Shown here in pieces: positions 28,555-37,592 of a stretch of 64,000 bases of DNA. The stretch is taken from positions 496,001 through 560,000 of the forward strand of contig NZ_CP014141.1 of the NCBI RefSeq assembly GCF_001535545.1, in the 5' to 3' direction. Each line of letters opens with the position of its first letter. The first letter of the stretch is position 1. The notes below the pieces were generated by a model. It searched no databases. It saw nothing but the letters and a program-made list of their open reading frames with translations, and was not told the DNA's origin. The position numbers and the translations under genes were made by a program. Source of the stretch: Thermus parvatiensis (lineage in GTDB: Bacteria > Deinococcota > Deinococci > Deinococcales > Thermaceae).

Positions 28555-30334
28555 TTAGGTGGGCTCTTCCCCGGCCAGAGCCTCCTTGAGGGCCTGGGCC
28601 GCCTTTAGGCTCATCCCCGGCAGGCGGGCGAGCTCCTCCAGGGGGGCTTCCTTAAGGGCCCTTAGCCCCCCGTAGCGCTCCAAAAGAAGCCGCCTCCTCT
28701 TCTCCCCGATCCCCGGGATGCCGGAAAGGACCTTTAGGGCCTCCTCGGTGCGCTTCTTCTGGTGGTAACGGAGGCCGTTTTGGTGAGCCTCGTCCCGCAG
28801 GTGGATGAGGAGTCTTAAGGCCGGGTGGGTGAGGGGGAGGCGGAGCTCCCGCCCTTCCGGCGTGATCAGGACCTCCTCCCCCTTGGCGAGGCCCACCAGG
28901 GGGATCTTGAGCCCGGCCCGTTCCAGGGCCCGCTGGGCCGCCCGCACCTGGCCCAGGCCCCCGTCGATGAGGAGGAGGTCGGGAAGGGGCATCTCCCTTA
29001 GGCTTCCCGTGAAGCGCCTGTAGACCCCCTCCTCCATGGCGGCGTAGTCGTCGTTTCCCGCCTTGAGGCGCATCCTGCGGTATTCGGCCTTTTTGGGCCT
29101 TCCCCCTCCAAGACCGCCACGGAGAAGACCCGCGCCTCGCCCTGGAGGTGGCTTACGTCGTAGCCCTCGAGGCGGAAAGGCCTTGCGGAAAGCCCCAAAA
29201 GGTCTTGAAGGGCCTTAAGGCCCGGATGGTCCCCCCGGCGCTCCCGGGCCTTGAGCTCGGTTTCCAGGGCGAGGCGGGCGTTTCTTTCGGCGAGTTCCAA
29301 GAGCCGCGCCTTCTCCCCCCTCTGGGGCACCCTTAGCTCCACCTTGTGCCCGGCGCGGCGCCTGAGGAGTTCACGCAGGCCCTCGAGGTCCTCCAAGGGG
29401 AAGGGGAGGAGGACGAGGGGGGGGAGGGGGGAGGCCTCCAGGTAGTGGTCCCGGAGGAAGGCCCAGAGGATCTCCTCGTCCGTGGCCTCCTCCTTCTCCA
29501 CCACGCGGCTGATGCGGCCGAGGATCCGCCCGGAGCGCACCTGGTAGAGCTGCACCACGGCGAGGGCCCCGGAGCGGGCGAGGCCCAAGAAGTCCAGGTC
29601 CCCAAGCTCCGGGTCAAAGGCCTGCTGGCTCGTGCCGAAGAAGGCCCGTAGGGCCTCTATCTGGTCGCGGATCTCCGCCGCCCGCTCAAACTCTAGCCTT
29701 CGGGCGGCTTCCCGCATCTTCCCCTCCAGCTCCGCCAAAAGCCCGTCCACCTTCCCCTCCAGGACCGCCTCCACCTGGCGCACCACCTCCTGGTAGGCCT
29801 CGGGGTCCGCCTTCCCCACGCAAGGGGCGAGGCACCGCCCCATGCTGTAGTTCAGGCAGGGGTAGCGCCTTTTCTTCATGGGGTAGCCTGAGTTCTTGCG
29901 CAAAGGGAAGTAGCGGTCAATGAGGGTCTTGATGCGCCTTAGGGCCCCCGCCTCGGGAAAGGGCCCATAGTACTTGGCCCCGTCCTCCTCTACCCGGCGC
30001 ACCACGAGGAGGGTGGGGAAGGGCTCTTGGGTAAGCTTGAGGAAGGGGTAGTGCTTGTCGTCCTTGAGGAGGACGTTGTAGGGGGGCGGTGGGCCTTGAT
30101 GAGGTTGGCCTCGAGGAGAAGGGCCTCCACCTCGTCCCGGGTGGCGATGAAGTCCAGGCCCGTGGCCTCCTCGGCGATGCGCCTGGCCTTGCCCTCGGCG
30201 TGGAAGTAGCTCCTCACCCGGGCGCGGAGGTTCTTGGCCTTGCCCACATAAAGCACCTCCTCCCCCCGCTTCCAGAGGTAGACCCCGGGGGCTTCGGGAA
30301 GGGGAGGAAGGTCCTCAAGCCGCACAAGCCCCAT
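28555..30334 (-). CDS. uvrC: UvrABC system protein C (two frame breaks)
   Basis: UvrC makes the dual incisions of nucleotide excision repair. It has about 593 residues after repair. The N-terminal GIY-YIG nuclease shows PGVYLWKRGEEVLYVGKAK. The cysteine-rich YPCLNYSMGRCLAPCVG, the UVR helix LEFERAAEIRDQIEAL, the RNase-H-like nuclease (GYDVSHLQGE, PDLLLIDGG) and the C-terminal helix-hairpin-helix pair (LSGIPGIGEKRRRLLL) follow. The breaks are at 30081-30086 and 29102-29106, one missing base each. It shares the window with an alkyltransferase-like protein, a known feeder of this pathway. Confidence 0.95.
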
Positions 30335-30348
30335 TGTAGAGTGCCTTT

Positions 30349-31310
30349 ATGGAACCCGTCATGGTGGACGCTCACCTGGACCTGGCCTATAACGCCCGGG
30401 CCCTGGGCCGGGACCTCACCCTGCCCCTGGAGGACCTAAGGGCCCTAGACCCCCACCCCGACACCCCCCTGGTCACCCTGGAAAGCCTTAAGGAGGCGGG
30501 GGTGGCGGTGGCCTTCGCCACCCTCTTCGCCGACCCCCGGGAAGGGGGCAGGAGGACTGGGAGGAGGAGGTTTACGCCCAGCTTGCCCTCTACGAGGCCT
30601 GGGAGGCGAAGGGCCTTGTCCGCATCCTGAGGGAGGGGCAGGACCTAAAGGCCCACCTAAGCCGCTATCCCGAGGACCGGACTTTGGGCCTCGTCCTCCT
30701 CCTGGAAGGGGCCCATCCCTTGGCCTTCCCCGAGGATCTGAGGGCCCTAAGGGCGCGGGGCCTGAGGCTTCTTTCCCTCACCTGGGCCACCCAAAACCCC
30801 TACGCCGGGGGGAACGCCGAGGAGGGCCCCCTCACGGAAAGGGGCCGGGCCCTCCTAAAGGAGATGGAGGCCCTGGGGGTGGCCCTGGACCTTTCCCACC
30901 TGGCGGAGGAGGCGGCCTGGGAGGCCCTGAAGGCTTATCGGGGCCCCGTGTGCGCCACCCACGCCAACTGCCGCGCCCTGGTGCCCTCCGAGAGGCACCT
31001 CTCCGACGGGCTCTTGCGGGCCCTGGCCGGGCGGGAGGGGGTTTTGGGCCTCGTGCCCTTTAACGCCTTTTTAGACCCCGCCTGGAAGCGGGGGATGGCG
31101 CGGCTTCCCCTGGAGGCCTTTTTCCGGCACAAGGCCCACGCCGAGGCCCTCATGGGCGGGGGGCGGGTGGGCCTGGGCACGGACTGGGACGGGGGGTTCG
31201 GCCTCGAGGCCGTGCCCCAGGGCCTGGACCGGCACCGGGACCTCCGCGCCTTAGGGGACGAGGGGTTCTTGGGCGGGAACTGGCTACGCTGGCTCCTTGG
31301 CTGGTTCTAG
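30349..31310 (+). CDS. Membrane-dipeptidase-like peptidase (M19), frame broken
   Basis: This zinc dipeptidase of the renal dipeptidase family has about 320 residues. The metal-binding start is VDAHLDLAYN, followed by EGAHPL, the DLSHLAEEA helix, the CATHANCRAL region with its histidine and GLGTDWDGG at the end. It is predicted to cleave dipeptides, including D-amino-acid-containing ones. The G run at 30544-30548 lacks one base; repair reads REGQEDWEEEVYAQL. TAGAGT (30337-30342) lies 6 bases before the ATG. The 3' end overlaps the convergent thioesterase gene by 27 bases. Confidence 0.88.
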
Positions 31311-31697
31311 GGGGACCACGGCCAGGGTGCAGCGGCTTGCGGCCACGAGGCGCCCCTCCTCGTCGTAGACCTTCACCTCCCAGACCTGGGTGGTGCGGCC
31401 CACGTGGAGGGGACGGCCCACGGCCCGGATCGTCCCTTCCCGCTTCTTGCGGAGGTGGTTGCAGTTGATCTCCAGCCCGAAGGCGGCGTGCCCCGGGGGG
31501 CAGTTCAGAAAGCCCCCCACGCTGGCCACGCTTTCCGCCAGGGCCACCGTGGCCCCCCCGTGGAGGAAGCCGAAGGGCTGGTGGACCTTGGGCGTTACCT
31601 CAAGCTCCGCCACCACCTCGTCCTTCTCCGCCTTGAGGTAGCGGACCCCCAGGGTCCGGTCCAGGGTTTCCCGTTCCAGGAAGGCCTTGACCTCCAT
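31284..31697 (-). CDS. Hotdog-fold thioesterase (PaaI/MenI-like)
   Basis: This 137-residue acyl-CoA thioesterase has the signature PFGFLHGGATVALAESVASVGG, including the HGG turn and the catalytic Glu/Asp-equivalent helix of the PaaI/EntH/MenI group. The substrate cannot be told; hydroxynaphthoyl-CoA is unlikely to be needed because this organism uses the futalosine route. TATACT (31705-31710 on the minus strand) stands 7 bases before the ATG, which implies a leaderless mRNA. That hexamer overlaps the promoter of the divergent gene. Confidence 0.85.
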   Translation of the reverse strand: MEVKAFLERETLDRTLGVRYLKAEKDEVVAELEVTPKVHQPFGFLHGGATVALAESVASVGGFLNCPPGHAAFGLEINCNHLRKKREGTIRAVGRPLHVGRTTQVWEVKVYDEEGRLVAASRCTLAVVPLEPAKEPA

Positions 31698-31704
31698 GCC
31701 CTGG

Positions 31705-31712
31705 AGTATAAA
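31705..31712. promoter_or_regulatory. Overlapping divergent -10 elements, thioesterase (-) and hydrolase-like gene (+)
   Basis: The octamer AGTATAAA serves both strands. Minus-strand TATACT (31705-31710) is 7 bases from the thioesterase ATG. Plus-strand TATAAA (31707-31712) is 6 bases from the GTG at 31719. The two start codons are 21 bases apart, so both polymerases cannot bind at once. Confidence 0.6.
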
Positions 31713-31718
31713 GGGGCC

Positions 31719-32350
31719 GTGGGCGAGATCCGGCTCTTTCCCGGCCTCCTCGCCCCCCGGCGGGGCTGGACTTTCTCTTGGACCTCCCCTCGGAGGAAGG
31801 GCTCCACCTCGTGGCCTTCGCCGAGGGGGCCTTGGACGCGCTGCAAGTGGCCTTCCGGGAGGGGGCAAGAAGCCTCGTCCTCCTCTCTCCGGTCCTCTTC
31901 CAGGACGCATTGCTTTCGGCGCGGCTCGGCGCCTTGCGCTTTGGCCTGGAGCGGGGCGGGGTGGAGGGGTTTGCCCGGGTGGGCCGGGCCCTCTTCTTTG
32001 GGGCCTTGAGCGTGGGAAGCGAGGAGATCTACGAGGCCTGGAAGGAGGGCCTGAGTGAGGCGGGGCTTTGGCGGTGGCTCGGGCGCCTCGAGGCCCTCGC
32101 CGACGAGAGGCGCTGGCTTAGGGGCACCGAGGCCCGGGTCCTCGTGGTCCAGGGAGCCCTGGACGCCTTCACCCCGCCCCTTCACGGGGCCAAGGTGGCC
32201 GACTTCGCCAAGGGGGAGGCCCTCCGCTTCGTGGTGGACGAGGCCGGGCACCTCGTGCCCTGGGAGGCCCAGGGGGAGGTCCGGGATCTGGTGGCGGACT
32301 TCCTTCTGGGGGAGGGGTTCAGGCCCTTGCCTGGGGGGCTCGCCCTATGA
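31719..32350 (+). CDS. Alpha/beta-hydrolase-like protein lacking the nucleophile (frame broken)
   Basis: This protein has about 210 residues after repair. The nucleophile-elbow position reads HLVAFAEGALDALQVA where active enzymes have G-x-S-x-G, so there is no serine nucleophile. The acid (VQGALDAFTPP) and the histidine (VDEAGHLVPWEAQ) are kept. The C run at 31753-31758 lacks one base; repair reads GLLAPPAGLDFLLDLP. Either this is a non-enzymatic member or an unusual residue acts. It overlaps the next hydrolase-like gene by ATGA. The start is GTG with TATAAA 6 bases upstream. Confidence 0.72.
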
Positions 32351-32709
32351 GGCGCACGGGCTACCTCCACCTCTACGGCCTGAACCTGGTCTTTGACCGG
32401 GTGGGGAAGGGCCCCCCGGTGATCCTTCTGGCCGAGGAGGCTTCCCGCTGGCCCGAGGCCCTGCCTGTGGGGCACACCTTCTACCTCCTGGACCTCCCCG
32501 GCTTCGGCCGCACGGGGGGCCCCAGGATGACCCCCGAGGAGCTGGCCGAGTACGTGGCGGGCTTTATGGTTCTCCTCAACCTGGGCTCGCCCCCTATCTT
32601 CACCTTAGGTTTGGGGGAAGCGGTGGGGGCAGTGTTGGCGGAGCGGGGCTACCGGGTGCTCCCGGGGGGTAGCTTGAGGGAAGCCTTGTCAAAGGGGTTT
32701 AGCACGTGA
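32347..32709 (+). CDS. Small alpha/beta-hydrolase-fold protein without nucleophile
   Basis: This 120-residue protein starts RRTGYLHLYGLNLVFDRVGK and contains YLLDLPGFGRTGGP, the strand-loop of the alpha/beta hydrolase fold. The nucleophile position reads FTLGLGEAVGAVL with no serine, and the C-terminal half of the fold is missing. I recall an HB8 structure of a 131-residue homologue (TTHA1544). The N-terminal 80 residues here agree well with it, but the C-terminus is quite different and shorter. It is translationally coupled to the preceding protein and may complement its fold. Confidence 0.7.
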   Translation: MRRTGYLHLYGLNLVFDRVGKGPPVILLAEEASRWPEALPVGHTFYLLDLPGFGRTGGPRMTPEELAEYVAGFMVLLNLGSPPIFTLGLGEAVGAVLAERGYRVLPGGSLREALSKGFST

Positions 32710-32734
32710 TACGCTGGATGGCGGAGGTGGGGTT

Positions 32735-33175
32735 ATGAGGAAGCTTTTGGGCGTTTTGCTGGTGGCCTTTGGCCTGGCTTCGGCCCAGTTTTCCGTGGGG
32801 CACTTGAAGCCCTCCCTGGCGGCGGTGGGGGGCACCCAGGGGTTTGGCGTGGAGCTTTCTTGGCACTGCCTCCTCTTCCAGCCCCCCGTGGGGGAGATCC
32901 GGCCCGCTTTGGATCTGGCCTATACCGTGGGTGGGCAGCTCAATGGGGCCTTCCTCTTCCGCTACCTCTACCCGGTGGCCGAGGGGCTTAGGGCGGGAGT
33001 CGGCCTCGGGGTGGCGCTCCCCGGCTTCGACTTCGCCAACCTGGGTCTCTACTTCCGGGCCGACGCCGAGTACGACCTGGCCCAGTTCCTGAACGCGCCC
33101 GCCTTCGTGGGTGCCGACCTGGGCCTTGCGGGCGGGACGCTCGCCGCCCAGTTCAAGGTGGGCTACCGCTTCTGA
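32735..33175 (+). CDS. Secreted beta-barrel-like envelope protein
   Basis: This 146-residue protein has a clear signal peptide (KLLGVLLVAFGLASA, cleavage before QFSVG). Alternating strands such as IRPALDLAYTVGGQLNGAFLF and AGVGLGVALPG follow, and the terminus FKVGYRF ends in phenylalanine, as in outer-membrane beta-barrels. No family is recognised. It is followed by a strong terminator. The C-terminal aromatic and even glycine spacing support an outer-membrane location. Confidence 0.65.
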   Translation: MRKLLGVLLVAFGLASAQFSVGHLKPSLAAVGGTQGFGVELSWHCLLFQPPVGEIRPALDLAYTVGGQLNGAFLFRYLYPVAEGLRAGVGLGVALPGFDFANLGLYFRADAEYDLAQFLNAPAFVGADLGLAGGTLAAQFKVGYRF

Positions 33176-33239
33176 GTACCGCACCGCGGCGAAAGCCCAA
33201 GCAAGGTCCACCCTTAGGACGGGACGAGAGGGGAAGGAA

Positions 33240-33274
33240 GGAGGGAGGCGGCCCAAAGCCGCCTCCCTCCTTTT
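33240..33274. terminator. Bidirectional terminator between the envelope protein and tRNA-Ser
   Basis: A 13-bp perfect stem GGAGGGAGGCGGC / GCCGCCTCCCTCC (33240-33252, 33258-33270) with loop CCAAA is followed by TTTT on the plus strand. On the minus strand the same stem directly follows the CCA end of tRNA-Ser. It can stop both transcripts. Confidence 0.88.
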
Positions 33275-33365
33275 GGCGGAGGGGGCGGGATTCGAACCCG
33301 CGAGGCCCCGCGAAGGGCCTACCGGTTTTCGAGACCGGCCCGTTCAACCGCTCCGGCACCCCTCC
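33274..33365 (-). tRNA. tRNA-Ser (anticodon CGA)
   Basis: This 92-nt tRNA has acceptor stem GGAGGGG / CCCCTCC and an encoded CCA (33274-33276). Anticodon stem CCGGT / ACCGG closes the loop CTCGAAA with anticodon CGA. The long variable arm is typical of serine tRNA, and the T-arm is GCGGGTTCGAATCCCGC. It reads UCG codons. Its 5' 22 bases overlap the 3' end of the tilS-tadA gene on the same strand. Confidence 0.95.
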
Positions 33366-34866
33366 CTGAGCCGGGCGAAGAAATCCCTTAAGAGCTTAGC
33401 ACACTCCCTTTCCCGCACACCACCCCGGGCCCGAGTGGGGAGGCCGAAGCGGGTGAGGGCCCCTTCCTTGAGGTTTTCCGCCCCGTAGACCACCTCCACC
33501 CCCGCCTGGGCCAGGGCGTGGTGGCACATGAGGCAGGGCTCGAGGGTCACATAAAGCCGCCCGCCCCGGGCCTCGGGCCCCGCCTCCCTGAGGAGAAGCA
33601 TCTCCGCGTGGGCCGTGGGGTCCCTTAGCCCCTCCACCCGGTTGTGGGCCCGGAGGACGCGGTCCGGGAGCACGAGGACCGCCCCCACCGGCACCTCCCC
33701 TTCCCGGAAGGCCGAGGCCGCCTCCGCCAAGGCCTCCGCCATGTGGGCCTCCTCGGGGGGGGCGGGTAAAGGCCCAGGACCTCCACCACCCGGCTACCCT
33801 CGGCGCGCACGGGCCAAAGGGGTTTTAGCTCCCGGGGGACCCCTTTTTCCGCTAGGAAGTCCACAAGGCGCTTCCTCCCGGAAGACCGCTCCAGGTAGTC
33901 CCCGGGCGCGGGGCGGCGGAACCCCGGGGGCAGGGGCAGACGGGGCTTCGGGGGGAGAAGGAAAAGGGTGCCCCCCTTGCGCCGGGCGAGGACGCCCCCC
34001 GGGAGGGTCTGGGGCCGGCCGCGAAGGGCCTCCTCCAGGAGGAGGACGAGGCGGGCCTCCGGCCTAAGGCCGAGCTTTTCCAAAAGGCGCCGGAGGGCCC
34101 GGCGGCGCACCGCCAGGGGGGCCTCGAGGAGGGGCGCCGCCCGGAAGGCGGGGACGAAGAAGCGGGGGTCGGGGAGGAGCCGAGCCTCGGCCTGGCGCTC
34201 CAGGACCCCTTCCTCCTCGGTCCGGGCCTCGGCAAAGCGGGCCAGGGCGCGCTTGGCCGCGGGAAAGCGCTCCTCCAGGAGGGGAAAGACAAAGAGCCGG
34301 AGGAAGTTCCGGTCCAGGGCGGGATCCTGGTTCGTGGGGTCCTCGCGCCAGGTCTCCCCCCGGGCCCGGAGGTAAGCCCGAAGCTCCTCTCGGGTGTGGA
34401 CCAGGAGGGGACGGACCACGAGCCCTTCCCGCTCCCGGATGCCCGTGGCCCGGGCGGTCCCCTGGAGGAGCTGGAGGAGCACGGTCTCCGCCTGGTCGTC
34501 TAGGGTGTGGGCGGTGAGGATGGCCCGGGCCCTTACCTCCCGGGCCACCCGGTGAAGGAAGGCGTAGCGCACCTCCCGGGCCACCGCCTCCAGGTTCTCG
34601 CCCCGGGCCTGGGCGATCCGGGCCACCTCCACCCGCTCGGTGAAAAAGGGAAAGCCCAGCCTTTCCGCCAGGGCCTGGACGAAGGCCTGGTCCAAGGGGC
34701 TCTCCGGGCGCAGGCCGTGGTCCAGGTGGGCCACCACCGCCTGACGCCCCGCCTCCTTCACCAGGTGGGCCAGGGCCACGGAGTCCCCGCCCCCGGAGAC
34801 GGCGAGGACGAGGGGGTCTTTAGGGGCAAGGCGAGAAAGACGCTCGCGGAAGGCCGGGACGTCCAT
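33344..34866 (-). CDS. tilS: Fused tRNA(Ile)-lysidine synthase / tRNA adenosine deaminase (TilS-TadA), frame broken
   Basis: The N-terminal part is TilS, which makes lysidine at C34 of tRNA-Ile(CAU). It has the PP-loop LVLAVSGGGDSVALAHLV, the LTAHTLDDQAETVLLQLL block and a C-terminal domain to about residue 365. The last about 130 residues are a deaminase like TadA (A34 to inosine), with TAHAEMLLL and TLEPCLMCHHAL as zinc sites. The 8-C run at 33755-33762 separates them by frame. One more C joins them as GLYPPPPEEAHMAEAL into 507 residues, the length I recall for Thermus TilS entries. The stop lies inside tRNA-Ser. Confidence 0.88.
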
Positions 34867-34885
34867 GCGCCTTCCATGATGCCAC

Positions 34886-34909
34886 GGCCCCCCGGTTTCC
34901 CGGGGGGCC
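34886..34909 (-). terminator. Hairpin between tRNA-Met and tilS-tadA
   Basis: A perfect 10-bp stem (34886-34895 with 34900-34909) on the minus strand has loop GAAA, a GNRA tetraloop. It begins 3 bases after the tRNA CCA and ends 19 bases before the tilS ATG. There is no T run. It may act as a partial terminator or a processing signal that separates the tRNA from the mRNA. Confidence 0.6.
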
Positions 34910-34912
34910 TCC

Positions 34913-34989
34913 TGGTGGCGGCGGTGGGACTCGAACCCACGACACCACGATTATGAGTCGTGTGCTCTAACCACCTGAGCTACGCCGCC
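34913..34989 (-). tRNA. tRNA with anticodon CAT (probably elongator Met)
   Basis: This 77-nt tRNA has acceptor GGCGGCG / CGCCGCC, discriminator A and encoded CCA (34913-34915). Anticodon stem CACGA / TCGTG closes CTCATAA. The D arm GCTCAGGTGGTTAGAGC resembles elongator tRNA-Met. A CAT anticodon is also that of tRNA-Ile2, the TilS substrate, and the adjacent tilS gene makes that worth testing. The acceptor pairs G4-C69 and G5-C68 fit neither E. coli pattern exactly. Confidence 0.85.
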
Positions 34990-35007
34990 AGGCGCCAGGC
35001 AACCCCC

Positions 35008-35036
35008 ATCATAGGGGAGGCCGGGCCTTCGGTCAA
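35008..35036 (-). promoter_or_regulatory. Consensus promoter of the tRNA(CAT)-tilS-tadA unit
   Basis: On the minus strand TTGACC (35031-35036), a 17-bp spacer and TATGAT (35008-35013) lie 18 bases before the tRNA 5' end. It is among the closest matches to the consensus promoter in the window, as expected for a stable RNA gene. The rest of the 34990-35138 gap holds nothing else I can identify. Confidence 0.75.
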
Positions 35037-35138
35037 TCCGGGTTCGTGCCCTCGTTTCCTGTCCTGCTTTGCTTTATTGGCCCCGGGCGCTGCTTGTACC
35101 GGGACCCTGACGCTCATGCAAGCCCGCATAGGGTGGAG

Positions 35139-36251
35139 TTATACGATGCCCCGCTCCTGCAAGGGCCTTCCTTCTCGGAAACGCCTTAGGCGGAAGGGGG
35201 TGATGTCCTGGCTTCGGGCCTGCCCAAAGGCCACCTCCTCCGCCATGAGGCGGCCCACCATGGCCGCCTGCTGTACCCCGTGCCCCGAGAAGCCCGCGGC
35301 CACCAGAAGCCCCTCCTCCACGAAACCCAGGATGGGGTTGTGGTCCGGGGTGACCTCGTAGTAGCCCCACCAGCTGGCCTTCCGGTCCAGGAAAAGCCCC
35401 TCCAGGAAGGGGAAGCGGGCGAGGCCCGCCTCGAGGGTGGGGCCAAGCCAACGCCAGTCCATCCCCTCCCGGAAGCCCGGGGGCTCCTCGGGGTTGGAGC
35501 GGCCGAAGAGGAGGCGGCTTCCCTCGGAGCGGAAGTAGAAGCCCGTGCCGAGGTCCACGGTGAGGGGAAAAGCGTGGGGAAATGGCGTCGGGGCGGTGGC
35601 GAAGACCATGCGGCGTACCGGATAGATGGGGATCTCCAGGCCCAGGGCCTTTCCCACCTCTCCCGTCCAGGCCCCGGTGCAGAGGAGGAGGTAGGGGGCC
35701 TCGTACCGCCCTTTCAGGGTCTCCACCCGCCACACGCCTTCCCGGCGTTCGGCCCTAAGGAGGGGCTCGGAAAAGCGCACCTCCGCCCCAAGCCGCCTCG
35801 CCTCCCGGAGGTAGAAGGCCGTGGCTCCGTGGGGGTCTATGACCCCATCCATGGGGCCGAAAGTGGCGTAGGCCAGGCCTTCCTCCCGGAAGGGCACCTT
35901 CGTCTTGGCCTCCTCCAGGGAAAGCCTTTCCACGGGGACCCCTAGGGCCTTCTGCACCCTTAGGGCTTCTTCCTGGGCCTCGGCCTGGGCCTCGGGCACC
36001 AGGAAGAGGTAGCCGATGGGCCGGTAGGCGGCCTCGGGGATCTCCCGGTACTCCAGGATGGAACGGTAGGAGAGGAGGACGTTCAAGGGCTCGGAGAACT
36101 GCACCCGCACCCCGGCGGCGCTTTTACCGGTGGACCCTTGGGCGTAGGTGGCCTCCTTCTCCAGGATCAAGACCTTAAGCCCCTTCTCTGCCAGGCGGTA
36201 GGCCGAGGCCGCCCCCACGATTCCTGCCCCCACCACCACGGCATCCGGCAT
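35139..36251 (-). CDS. FAD-dependent amino-acid/sarcosine oxidase-like oxidoreductase
   Basis: This 370-residue protein of the DAO family starts with the dinucleotide-binding VVVGAGIVGAASAYRLAEKG. ARG-like FAD contacts (STGKSAAGVRVQFSEP) follow, and the C-terminal GFVEEGLLVAAGFSGHGVQQAA is typical of glycine oxidase, sarcosine oxidase and proline dehydrogenase beta-like proteins. It oxidises an amine or amino acid; the substrate is unknown. TAGACT is 6 bases before the ATG. It is divergent from icd. The frame is intact. Confidence 0.85.
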   Translation of the reverse strand: MPDAVVVGAGIVGAASAYRLAEKGLKVLILEKEATYAQGSTGKSAAGVRVQFSEPLNVLLSYRSILEYREIPEAAYRPIGYLFLVPEAQAEAQEEALRVQKALGVPVERLSLEEAKTKVPFREEGLAYATFGPMDGVIDPHGATAFYLREARRLGAEVRFSEPLLRAERREGVWRVETLKGRYEAPYLLLCTGAWTGEVGKALGLEIPIYPVRRMVFATAPTPFPHAFPLTVDLGTGFYFRSEGSRLLFGRSNPEEPPGFREGMDWRWLGPTLEAGLARFPFLEGLFLDRKASWWGYYEVTPDHNPILGFVEEGLLVAAGFSGHGVQQAAMVGRLMAEEVAFGQARSQDITPFRLRRFREGRPLQERGIV

Positions 36252-36314
36252 AGGAAGAGTCTAGGACACTTTTCCCCCGAGGAGAGGGTATGCTATCCCC
36301 GGGAGGATTAGGCC

Positions 36315-37592
<1,278 letters not shown>

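Noticed and set aside
33755-33762. Programmed frameshift at the 8-C run between tilS and tadA
   Set aside because: Thermus does use slippage in dnaX, but here dozens of other runs are short by one base in unrelated genes, so an error is the simpler explanation.
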